Shown: one piece after another, positions 1-10,123 of the stretch
Numbering within the stretch: the stretch's first letter is position 1
How the letters are laid out: the number at the start of each line of letters is the position of its first letter
Assembly: GCF_032062135.1 (NCBI RefSeq)
Contig: NC_092859.1
Location: 38,209,906-38,273,905 of the forward strand
Direction of reading: 5' to 3'
Length of the DNA: 64,000 nt
DNA from: Pyxicephalus adspersus
Lineage: Eukaryota > Chordata > Amphibia > Anura > Pyxicephalidae
Notes under the pieces: model-generated
Told to the model about the DNA's origin: nothing
Database searches by the model: none
The model's input: the letters and a program-made list of their open reading frames with translations, nothing else
Position numbers and translations under genes: made by a program

Positions 1-515
1 TTAAAGTTAGGAGACATCTTCTCCAGTCGCAGGGCCCAACCCATATACCTATTAGATAGGGCTGTCAACTTCTGGGGGTTATTGTGGATCAGTGGGCAGA
101 GCACATTCCTTTCTTGACAAAATCAGGGCCCAATAGAACCAAGTGTGTCTAAAACTTGCAGTTCTATGATCTCGGAAGGCTATTAGATTTTCCATGTGCC
201 TGATGTACTTCTCTCTGGCAAACCATTGCTGCAAGTTCGGGGGAGTAGACTGTATCCACAAAGCAAAGATACAGACCATGGCGACATTCAAGAGGTGTCA
301 CATTAGAGAGTGCCGATATCGCTTTATGGAGATGTCCGAGAGTTTAAAAATAATGTCAGAGATTTCAGTCTAAAATGTATTGAGTCCCGAGAAGATCCAA
401 AAGATATGGGTCCCTGTCCCCTGTTGGCAGCACCAACATATTGGGGAGGCCTGGGGGGAGATTTTGGCAAGAGCTGATGAGGTTCCTTACCACCTTGTTA
501 ATAATTTGTATGACA
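1..515 (-). mobile_element. L1/Tx1-like LINE ORF2 C-terminal fragment, broken
   Basis: On the minus strand, about 500-320 reads YKLLTRW, then ALAKISPQASPICWCCQQGT, then GTHIFWIF. This is the W-x-TP...CWRC...H-x-W pattern near the ORF2 end of frog L1/Tx1-type LINEs. After stops and a frame change, 291-79 reads NLQQWFAREKYIRHMENLIA and FRHTWFYW, the usual terminal motif. In-frame stops and the frameshift show a dead copy. The element's other end lies outside the window. Confidence 0.65.
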
Positions 516-562
516 ATTCCTCATATCTTTTGCTAATAGAAGCTTTGTGACTAAAGTGAAAA

Positions 563-840
563 AGTAGCAGTGTTTTTAGTAGTAATTTGAATAAAAAACA
601 AGTACACTTATGAAGCGTCCCTCCAAAACAAAAGAAGGCACAGCAGTGTTATTTGCTGTGGGTGCATCCCTGTAAGTAGTAGTTATTATTATGATATTAT
701 TATTATTCAGAATATTATTATTAGAATAGTAGTAGCAGTGTTTATTAGTAGTAATGTATTTTATGTAAAACACAAGCACAATTCTGTTGCTCCACTCTAG
801 AACAAGTGAGGACACAGCAGAGTCAGGGAATGCGGCAGCT
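563..840. repeat. Diverged direct duplication of about 150-170 bp
   Basis: Two similar units are seen: one starting agcagtgtttttagtagtaa near 565 and running to GGCACAGCAGTG near 650, the other starting agcagtgtttattagtagta near 734 and ending GGACACAGCAGAG near 822. A TTATTATTA-rich stretch lies between them. The minus-strand translation shows the same repeat (SLVLEWSNRIVLVFY and SFVLEGRFISVLVFY). No coding role is claimed. Confidence 0.5.
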
Positions 841-2423
841 GAAGAGATAGGCCACCGGCACTTATATAGGTCAGGGGATTGAAGCAAGATCTGAACAGCA
901 TATTAAGGCCACATTTTTCCTCTTGTGTTATTATTTCTTAAGTACCTGTACAGCATCACTGAATTACTGCTACTAGGTATCCCCAAAGGTCATTTACTGG
1001 TCAAACAACAGAGTGGCTCTGGGCAGTCCAATTTTCACCTTATTTGTATTATTACTCTCATACAATGCTTTTTCAATAAACCTTGCTTTTCGACACTTGA
1101 AAGAAAAGTACAAGTCACCAGAGGGGAATGTTTCATTACCACTGTTTGTGACAGGACCCTGGAGCAGTGTGTGAGCCCAGCTACAACATATCATTACATG
1201 AGGTTGTCTCATACAACAAGCTGCCAGCCAGATCACATCCCCTGAGCTCCAAGCACCTGCCTGGGGCCACTGTCACTGGCCAGCTTGTAATGTGCTGAAT
1301 CACCAGCTTGGCCTACTAACATTTAAATGCAAATACAAACAGACACCAATACCTAAACCATTGCAATCCTTATTAACATGAATGTAAACAATCTTAGCAC
1401 AGAAAATACAGTAAGCAGCAGGTTATCATCTGTGAAGAGAAAGGAGGATGGAACGAAGTAAGCAAGGAAAAAAAGTCTTGGATGTCTTGGAAAGGCAGCA
1501 AGGAAAAAAATATCTTGGTTTTTCAAAGAACTTTCACTGACCACTTTATTCAGTACTTCTACTACTTCTTAGTAATTTGCATAGTCCAATAGCAAATTAT
1601 GTGGCTGCAGTTTATTGCGTTAATCATGTAGACATGTTCAGGATCAAGAATATCTCCCAATTTCCTAGATCTCGCCAGAAGGAGCATGAGGTCACCTTCT
1701 CCTAGGCAAGGAAAGGTAAGCATACTATCTAACTTTAATATAGGTATTTTTTTACACTTTTTACAAGCAGATCTTCATCGCTTTATAACATGTCATTTGA
1801 TGCAGGATAAACAGTCCTTCATTGTACAGGCAGACATGGGCCTATCGCAGAACAGCTGCCGGAAACAAGATGACTATATCACCTAATTCACAGCCCGCTA
1901 GTCAAAATGAGTGGTCACTGCAAGGTAAATGTTTTTGAGTTCAGCTTTAAAAGAGATCAAGAAGCCTATAAAGTACAAATGCAGCGTTAGACAAGTCCTA
2001 AAGAAAGAAAAAGTAATCTTAAAGGAGGCAAAGTATTAGATTTCTGTTTGTCCATGCAATTTTCTTGCAATGCAAAATTCTGCAAATTCCATGGCACCAT
2101 GCCCAGTATGAATGAGCCATGAGGGAGCTTTAAAGTGGAGTTTTACTTTTAAATTTCAAGTCTGCATATAAAATGACTATATAAGACATATTATTGATAT
2201 TTGTTCTCTCTTAGGGCCAATTCAAATATACATGCTACAGGATCGCACCTTTTTACAACTGAATGATAATTCTTATCACACTCATAGTGCAATACGGTGC
2301 CATTCATTCTTTCTTGCACCCTAGTGCACCTTCTGAGCATAGAAGCATCAGAAAAAGTGCAGATCTGATTTTTGGAGCACTGTGGAATATTGTGAAGCCC
2401 ATATAGGAAATACCAACAGAGAA
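841..2423. other. No gene seen
   Basis: AT-rich single-copy-looking sequence. The open frames here (for example about 925-1245 on both strands) lack recognisable motifs and splice context. I see no repeat ends. Confidence 0.5.
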
Positions 2424-2526
2424 AGAGAACTGCTGCAGCAGTGGTGAGGTTCAATGGTCTGATAGTGATGTCCTGACTCCATCACTATCAGACCATTGAA
2501 CCTCACCACGGCTGCGGCAGTTCTCT
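2424..2526. repeat. Palindrome with 47-bp arms
   Basis: The left arm 2424-2470 and right arm 2480-2526 are near-perfect inverted copies around a 9-nt spacer. Both strands therefore start the same short reading frame (MNLTTAAAVL) pointing outward. It lies about 180 bp before hammerhead-like copy 1 and may be an end of the same degenerate retroelement. Confidence 0.75.
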
Positions 2527-2707
2527 CCTGCTACACAGTACCTGCTACTAGGTCCCTATATACACTGGGGCTCCAGTACCATACCCCTCCTATTTGGAGG
2601 TCTCCACCTCTCTCTTCCAAACTGTGCAATAACGATAACTTATTCTGTATACTTTGCATGGTCAATATACTGACGGTTACTCACCTTGTGACTCGGTAAC
2701 CGTACCA

Positions 2708-2751
2708 ATACCCCTGAGGAAGCCTAAAAATGGGCGAAACACGTTGGGTAT
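2708..2751 (+). ncRNA. Hammerhead-ribozyme-like motif, copy 1 (Penelope-associated minimal type)
   Basis: Stem I is ATACCC (2708-2713) pairing with GGGTAT (2746-2751). CTGAGGA (2714-2720) matches the CUGANGA box. An extra A (2721) is followed by stem II GCCT/GGGC around a 6-nt loop, then GAAA (2736-2739). Stem III is only AC/GT with a 2-nt loop, giving GTT with T2745 as the cleavage nucleotide directly before stem I. This is the order of a type I hammerhead and of the very small variants described for Penelope-like retroelements. The extra A and U rather than C at the cleavage site mean activity is uncertain. Confidence 0.5.
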
Positions 2752-3360
2752 ACTACCAACACGAATGCGACAAGTATTTGTACTAATTTGCTATCTTTTA
2801 TCAGATGACGATTGTCTAGTGCCCTTTGGGCCTGATTATCTAAATCCTTTGTTTTTTCTCATTGTTACTATGACTGCTATCTTGCCAAAAAGGCATATAT
2901 TGTAATATGAAGGGTTTAATAATACATTTATAATATTTGCCAAAAACCCTTCTCTTTCTCTGTCATTATTTCCTATATTAAGGGTTATCAAGGGTTGGCA
3001 TTGGTGAATAGGCCTTAAAAGAAAACTTTATGTTTTTAATACTTGAACCTAGAAGTGAACCCACCAATAAATACAGATAAAGGGGCACTTCAAATATATC
3101 CAATATTTTGAGTTGCTGCAGGAAATCTTGCAATGGTAGACATTTGTTCTAATGAAATTGTCAAAGAGGGGGGAAATTGAAAATGAAGGGAAATCTAAAA
3201 TTACCAAAACAGATACAAAGAGGAAATCTTCAAATAGTGATGACTGGACAAGGCCCCGTACACATGGGTCAATTTTATTTTTGAGTGCTCAAATTTAAGG
3301 TGAATCTGGATAAAAGCTTCTAGTAGATCAATTGCTGATTGATTTTTGTATCTGATAATA

Positions 3361-3455
3361 TAAGCCTGATTTATTAAAGCTCCCCAAGGCTGGAGAGAAT
3401 ACACTTTCATCATTGAAGCTGGGTGATACAGCAAACCTGGAATAGATCAAGCCCT
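3361..3455. repeat. Half copy of the frog 'CCTGATTTATTAAAGCT' palindromic MITE
   Basis: It begins GCCTGATTTATTAAAGCTCC, continues AAGGCTGGAGAGAATACAC and GCAAACCTGGAATAGATC, and stops without the mirror arm. It is the same family as the full copy at 13421-13640. Confidence 0.6.
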
Positions 3456-3822
3456 ATTTGTCAAGTAAAATCTTGTGTAAGCATAATCAATTCAAATCCA
3501 ATCAAATGTTTCTGATCACTTTCTATCCAAAAGAACAATTAGAAGGACAGAATATTGTACACTTGTTTGCAATATTTTGGTATTTCTGACTGATTAGGAA
3601 AGCAGATGGATCAATCCTGCTCAAAGTTGACAGCAGATCTGCTTGTACTAGGCCTAGGCGAGAATTTGTCTCACTTTGTAGTGATGTCTTCCTACTTGTT
3701 CAGGACAGGAAGTGAAAGGAATTTTCTCAAATAGATACAACTGGCATTAAAAAAAATAACGTTAGGGTTTTTTTTTACTATTCCCTTTGCTATTCAAAAA
3801 ATGTTTTTACTTTTAGCACCTC

Positions 3823-4233
3823 TTAAAGCGTACCTAAACTCAGAAACTTCACTTTACATAAAAGGGTAGACAACAGTAAAAATTCTGTTGCAGCACCGCC
3901 CTCTAATTCTCGGCCTAGGTGATTGAGTGTGAATGGGAGCGCAAAGCCTCCCGGGATAACTTCATCACGCATCCTGGGAGGTCCTTGGGTGCTCCTTCTG
4001 CGCATCCCCAAGCATCTCGACCATGTGCAGAAGGAGCCTTTTCATGAAAACGCATTTCTTTTTACATCCTACACCACCCGATCTCGCACCTGGGTTGGGT
4101 GTTGTAGGAAGAAGAACCAGGAAGAAGAAGTGAAGATTGCGCCATTTAGGGACGGAGGCCGAATCTAAGGATCGGATTGAAGATAAGTGTATTTTTTTTG
4201 TTTTAGGCAGTTTTCAGTTTAGTTCCTCTTTAA
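3823..4233. mobile_element. T2/Kolobok-like MITE, TTAA-flanked
   Basis: It begins TTAAAGCGTACCTAAACT and ends AGTTTAGTTCCTCTTTAA, so the ends are inverted copies bounded by TTAA. TTAA target duplication with TTAAAG termini is typical of Xenopus T2-MITEs (Kolobok group). Inside are an ACCCGATCTCGC half-palindrome and GTAGGAAGAAGAACC, shared with the elements at 44047 and 55071. No transposase is present. Confidence 0.6.
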
Positions 4234-5443
4234 ATACAAACTATTCTGATTTAATATTTGGGCACTGTTACTTGGCTGGAGTGACAACAGCAATTATCTT
4301 CTCAAAAAAGCTGGAGATTTGCAAACAAGAAAATGTAAGAAAATGTCTTTGTTAGGGGAGCTCACCTATAGCTTTTATTTGCAAAAGTAGTCCTTCAGGT
4401 ACACAATAAAAAAAAATAGAAGTTTCTAAATAAACAAAAGTTTTAATTCATGGATTTGTTTTTTATGAGAAGGAGTTAAATAATTCTACTGAAGCATTAT
4501 ACATGTGCCGCTGTACAAAGTTCTCTACAACATAATGTCTTCTCTTCCAGCCTGCGAGTGGAATGCCGAAGATAAGCCTAACTTCATGCTTGTGATTATA
4601 TATAAAGATGTCCTCTCACTTTGTAGCTAACCAAATTATCTGCTTGTTTACAAAATAACTTCCTATTTTATTAGAAGAATTAAAAAGTTGCTGATAAAAA
4701 AATCAAGTGTTTCATTTTGTTTAAGGGATAAAAACTGTTTATATTTTGATTTCCACTGGGAGTTTCAAGTTTGAAGGGCATTTTATTGCTGGTACGGTTC
4801 TTAGAACCATCACAAATTCTGTTTCCAAGGAAACCATGTGTGGCCTACAGCCTGCCCCCTTTATTCGCTGTAATCATGCAATTGCTGCTGAACATATTGT
4901 GCCTGAAGATGTACAGGGGGTTCTCTCGAGAAGCATAAGTGGCTGTTCTGTCTGTTATTGTCATAACATATTTAGCTTTTTTTTTTTTGTAGCGGAATTA
5001 TCCCTATCTTAGTTCTTTTATGTTGTGTAAAAACAAAACACTAGGAGAATGAAGGTTTATAATGTTTATGGGAAATGCATAGTTTGTCGTTGTTTTTAAA
5101 AAGAGATCAGCTTGATGTAAATAAACTTTTTAATGTTTAAAGAACATTCTTAGTATAATTTTGGTATATTGGTACAAGGTGGGCAATGATATCCGCACAA
5201 TATATCTGTAGCTGCTTGCTGGGCTGTTGTCTTTTCTTAGCACTTTCAAAAGAAGAGAAATGAAAAATGGCATTAAACTGATAAACACCCCTTATGTACA
5301 AATCACTAAAAAATTATACAAAAGTACACAATAAAAGCAAAAACACAGAAGAGTAACCTGTAAAGTAAAAACTGATAAAACAAGATTGATTTCATACAGG
5401 AATAGAGGAATGGAGAAAACAACTATACAGAAAGGGAGAACCC

Positions 5444-5446
<3 letters not shown>
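4234..5446. other. No gene seen; includes one copy of a 92-bp duplicated segment
   Basis: AT-rich sequence without gene features. The stretch 5008-5103 recurs almost identically at 6459-6553. Confidence 0.5.
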
Positions 5447-5508
<62 letters not shown>

Positions 5509-5509
5509 T
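5447..5509. repeat. Compound (TA)n(CA)n microsatellite
   Basis: About 20 TA units run directly into about 11 CA units. This is a plain dinucleotide repeat and likely polymorphic. Confidence 0.95.
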
Positions 5510-6671
5510 AATCCTTTATACACCACGTGGATGTTGAGTTTGTTGGGCATTCAATTCAAAATCAAAGAGTATGTTTATTTACCTTTGTATTAATTTTAAG
5601 TCCATTTAGGACATTTTTGATAACTTTCAGCATTCCCTTACAGGTAAGTTCCTTCACAAGTAAGTTCCTTTACAAGTACCCTTCTTTGGATAGGTCTAGA
5701 TGGATAGGCCTTCCTGTAACCTGAATATTACCTCCTTCTAAGCGGCATCAACATGCTTCAAGATGCTTTTAAATTCCCTTTACCTATATTTGGACAACAG
5801 CAACTCTGAAACAAAATAACAATGCTTTAACACCCCGGTACAATAATAATGACACCAAACTCTTCCAAAGGGTACCCTGATGTGAACATTTAGGTACTTA
5901 CATATATTTAAAAAAGCAGTAAATTGAAGATTTGTTAAAGAAAAAAGAAAAAATAATCATTGGGTCGATGAAGATCCCAAGAATCTTTCATCAATGAAAC
6001 CAGTAGTGTAGTTCTTGATATGTAAGGGTGCCTACACACAGCTCTGTGTACATCTTTATATCTGTATATTTGCAATGTGAGATCTAAGCCAATGCTGCCT
6101 CTGACTAATGGTCTCAAGGGATCTGGTCATGTTACTACTATGTCACTCTCTTTTTTCCTGCTGGAGTCTTCTATATAAGGAAATAAAGCTTTGCCTTTAC
6201 CAAGATGGTGCCTTAACACAGAGGCACAATGCAGAACAAGGGATTGTAAGTAGTGTTGGTCGAATATCTCACTATTCAATTAGTCAGCTATTCAATCAAA
6301 TAGCGAGATTTTGTTCGGGTGATCGAATGCCGAATTCAACACCATTAAAGTCAATGGTGGGAGAATTCGGGTTGTTTTTATGGACTATTAAGGGCTGCAA
6401 GAGCAATCAGATTGCGCTTGCAGACCTTTACTAGTTCTATGTGTTCTTGGGTAGAGTTTCTATTAGTTCTTTTATGTTGTGTAGAAACAAAACAAGGAGA
6501 ATGAAGGTTTATAATGTTTATGAGAAATGCATAGTTTGTCATTGTTTTTAAAAGGATGCCCCTTGGATCGCCTGCAGTCACAAGTGTGACCGCAAAGTTC
6601 CCACAGTCATGTGACCGTGGGAACTGAACTGCAGATGAACTCTGCAGTCCCACTACTATCCCCGGGGCACT

Positions 6672-7204
6672 ACAGGTTATTTAACCAATCATTGAGAAGA
6701 TGCCCTTGCAAGTATCTCTTACTCTGTAACCAAGCAGTAATATGATACATGTATATGATTGTTACATTTTTCTTGCAGTGGATAAAAGAAAAATGTAACA
6801 AATGTATCATAATATTACTGTGCTGGAAAGTGTGTAAAGCTGCGTACACACGTCGGATTTTTATCGCCCGATAATCGGCATCGGCCAGATATCGGGCGAA
6901 AATCTGCCATGTGTAAAGTCGGTGTCGTCCATCGTCCGAACGACCGTCCTGGCGGATCCACAGATGATGGACGTAAACCGATCCTAATGCAAGGGAAGCG
7001 GGAGAGCGCGCAGCAGGGTGCCTCTCCGTCGCTCCCCTCTCCATAGAGCATGAACGGTGCTGTATGTACAGCACCGTTCATGCATCGCGTAGTCCTTTGT
7101 CGTTGGAAAGGATCGTGAAAGATGCTTTCCAACGACAAAAATTGCACGTGTGTACGCGGCTTTACAGAGTAAGAGACATCATGTCATTGTAGGATAACCT
7201 GTAA
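6672..7204. mobile_element. Middle element of nested insertion (ACAGGTTAT ends)
   Basis: It starts ACAGGTTATTTAACC, with TCTCTTACTCTGTAA at its inner edge (6714-6728). It ends with the mirror images TTTACAGAGTAAGAGA and GGATAACCTGT. Between them lies a hairpin (6747-6823, CAGTAATATGATACAT arm and its mirror). The GTAAAGC-ended MITE at 6834-7165 has inserted inside it. Confidence 0.55.
6834..7165. mobile_element. GTACACACG-ended MITE, copy 1
   Basis: Terminal inverted repeats are GTAAAGCTGCGTACACACGT at the left and its near mirror (ACGTGTGTACGCGGCTTTAC) at the right. The interior is CpG-rich, with CGAACGACCGTCCTG and GATCCTAATGCAAGGGAAG shared with the copy at 49758. A strong hairpin around 7049-7083 (CATGAACGGTGCTGTA and its mirror) is present. 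Confidence 0.75.
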
Positions 7205-7396
7205 ATAAAAATAAAAAAAAGGTAAGTTAACACAAACACTCAATAAATTAATTTAACATTCATTTTTTTAACACATTTTTTATCCAAATTTTTGACATTG
7301 AATCTCTTTTTTTTCGGGTCGGGTCTATCCAAATTCCAACAGCCATATTCGGGTCAAATTTAAGGACAACCCAAATTCAAACACCAAAACTAATTG

Positions 7397-9810
7397 TAAG
7401 TATTGGGTAAAGATCCTGGCAGAGCACTGGCAATACTAGTGACAAGCCCTTTTTATGGGTGGCCCAGCTTCCAGAGTTTATTTCTTTCTTTCTTACTCTT
7501 AAGTCCTTACTGACCTCAACGTGAAAGTCTTCAGTGGTTCTGTCCTTTATTTTGATGTTGAATTGTTTAATAATGCCTGAAGCTACAGAGGCAAAGAGTA
7601 TGTTTACCTATTTACCACTTGCTATAAATATGTAATAGCTTTACTACAGTATCACAAATGGACAAATTGAAAAAACTTTTGATTCATCCTCATTTTCTGC
7701 AAATATCATTTATTAAAACTGTATTAAGGAAAAGGGTAATTGTATATGTTTTACAGCTTACGTGTTTGTTGTGCATTTCAGATGAGTCCTCATTAATCTC
7801 TATGTAAAATGCCTTTTGACAAAGTTACAATACATCCTGATGTGAGCAATGCCTAAATTCATTGTGACTGATACATCTCTAACTAAATATTTTGTTATTT
7901 ATCATATATTTAATTGAAGGTGTGACATTGTAAATGTTTTTTTTCATTCAAAGAACATAAATCACCAAAAGTAATATATTAGATAAAAGTGGACCCTATT
8001 GGACTGAGCCAGCCCTTGGTTTCTCATACAGCATGCCTTGCATACCTTAATAGTGTTATTTCTCTAATGTAATCCACTATATTTACACATTTCATCCATA
8101 TATTGTACAGGAAGAGCAGGAGATCCTTATAATGGGTGTATAAACCCAAAAACTGTGCGTGAAATGGTTTCACCAACATACTCCACAAGAAATGTAAAAG
8201 AAAAAAAGGTTATTAAAGTGATTTAACTCTGCAACATTAACAAAAAACAAAATATCAGTTTTGGTTTAACTCACCCTTTAAACAGCACAAAAACACTGTT
8301 AAAACACATAAGATTGATCTTGCATGAAAAAAATGAATATATCATATGAAGAGCTCTAGCACTTTAATTCAGCAGCATTATATATGTTAATACATCTATT
8401 ATCCCACTCACAAACACGTGACTGTGCTCTCACATTCCCTTATCTCGCTGCAAGCACCTGCCACTAAGAGATGGTTTAAACTTGCAAATCCACAGCTCAA
8501 ATAGGCTAGTATTCTTACTTCAATCAAGATGCCTGGGAAAGGCAATGTATGGTCTAAATTTGGTCTTTGGATTAAACACTTCCTATCTATAAAGAGCAAG
8601 CATGAAGCAATGTGGGGATATTGCAGCTTAATATGGGGCACAGAACAGCAATAATTTTGATGCAGCATCATTTTTTTTTGCACAAATGTAAAGAGTTTAA
8701 TTCCGGATAAAAGTTAAACATCTATCAGAAAAGGCTTGTTACTCTGTAAAAATGATCTTTAAAAAAAATTGGTGCTCAAGCGCATCCAAAATATACATAT
8801 GGCACTGTAATACATAGGTGGTCAGTAAAACAACAGCTTCTTTGTACTCCTAAAACTGCAAAGGCCGTTTACTTATGACATTATTTTGAGGCACTTCAGA
8901 TGCAGGACCTTCTGACCTGCATTCAAGCACCATTTGTGTTCTTATAAAGAAGAAACTTTGACAAAGACAAAAGCCATCAACGCTGGACTTAACAGTGGTG
9001 GAAGCTTGATCTTTGGTTATTCTCTGCAGCTCATTGCCTGTGCAGAGACCCTCAACAGTGCAAAGTCTTTGCCTTGGTCAGATGAGTGGCAAAAACTAAA
9101 CATTTGATGGAATGATCCAGTACTTTTTCTATAAAAGAGTAAGCTTGCAGCAGCCAATATGGCAGTGTGTATGGATGCTTCATGATAGAGATGGTAAAGA
9201 GAAGTATTTTTTTCCTATTCTAGCATTGGGACGTCATCCATGGCAGTTTCCAATGTATTTTCTTTTATAATATCTTGCTTATTACCCCTACAAATGACCA
9301 GAATTAAATAACAAGATTTGACAAAGAATGGGCTTCTTTGTGAATTTGTTATTGGAGACAATCATTTTATGACCCCCCATGCTGTACAAGTATGTAGATA
9401 CCCTAAATGCGGCTTAAAAACCTGCCACAAGCAAGGTACTATAATGAAATATGTGTCATGCAATATACAGCATTCCAACACTTTTTTCTTAGTGAGGTTT
9501 AGACACTCAGGTTTAACTTTGAAGTTAAGGGAATGAAGACAATGACGGATCTTTGGGAGGAGATTAAATAGAGACAATTCTGAACAGATATAAATATGTT
9601 AGTTCTCACACATCCTTATTCTACAGAGTCCACCTCCGCCATATACCCAGAAGAAGAGTTGTGCACTACTGGGGCTTACAGACATCTAATTTAGAAATAA
9701 AAGCTTATACTAGACACATTTTAAATACATTGAACAATTCTAAGTTAGTAAACAGGCATTAACATGCATTAGGCAGTAATGTATTTTGTAATAACGTGTT
9801 GCGTGTTGTG
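7397..9810. other. No gene seen
   Basis: AT-rich sequence with short open frames only (for example minus 8683-8408), none with known motifs. No clear repeat ends were recognised. Confidence 0.5.
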
Positions 9811-10123
9811 TTAAAGTAAAACTAAACCTAAAAAAAACATACAAAACCAGGCAGGGTCTTTATTGCAGGAGGGAAAAACTATGAATGTTTGGGAATAAAA
9901 GAAACTTACCTGTCTGTTTGCAGTCTCTTGCTAAATGTACTGTTCCATACTATGTATGATCCTGGCATGGTTGCATGCCAAAAGTTAATGAACTCTTGTG
10001 TACATGCATGGAAGTTACGTCAATCTGGCCTAGCCAATCAAAATAGCCAAACCCGGAAAAGGACCAGGCTAAAAATTTGGTAATGCCAAAGAAGTGAGGG
10101 GAGGTGAACTTATTTTTGCTTAA
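9811..10123. mobile_element. T2/Kolobok-like MITE, TTAA-flanked
   Basis: It begins TTAAAGTAAAACTAAACC and ends GGTGAACTTATTTTTGCTTAA. TTAA bounds both sides and the ends are loosely inverted. It is an internal non-coding element of about 313 bp. Confidence 0.5.

Larger units (their letters stand above)
6250..7396. mobile_element. Outer element of a nested insertion
   Basis: The left end TAGTGTTGGTCGAATATC and the reverse complement of the right end (TTAGTTTTGGTGTTTGAATT) are similar inverted termini. ATTCGGG words occur inside both ends (6310-6375, 7313-7355). The interior is filled by the duplicated 92-bp segment (6459-6553) and by the elements at 6672-7204 and 6834-7165. Family unknown to me. 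Confidence 0.4.

Noticed and set aside
4746..5012. 88-codon plus frame
   Set aside because: No motif, no repeat support, ends in a poly-T stretch; likely chance.
5447..5509. Tandem repeat as a possible CRISPR-like or satellite array
   Set aside because: It is a simple TA/CA microsatellite. No spaced direct repeats of CRISPR type occur anywhere in the window.
6670..7147. Minus-strand frames of 110 and 134 codons
   Set aside because: They run across nested MITEs and their CpG-rich palindromic interior, with no domain or start context.
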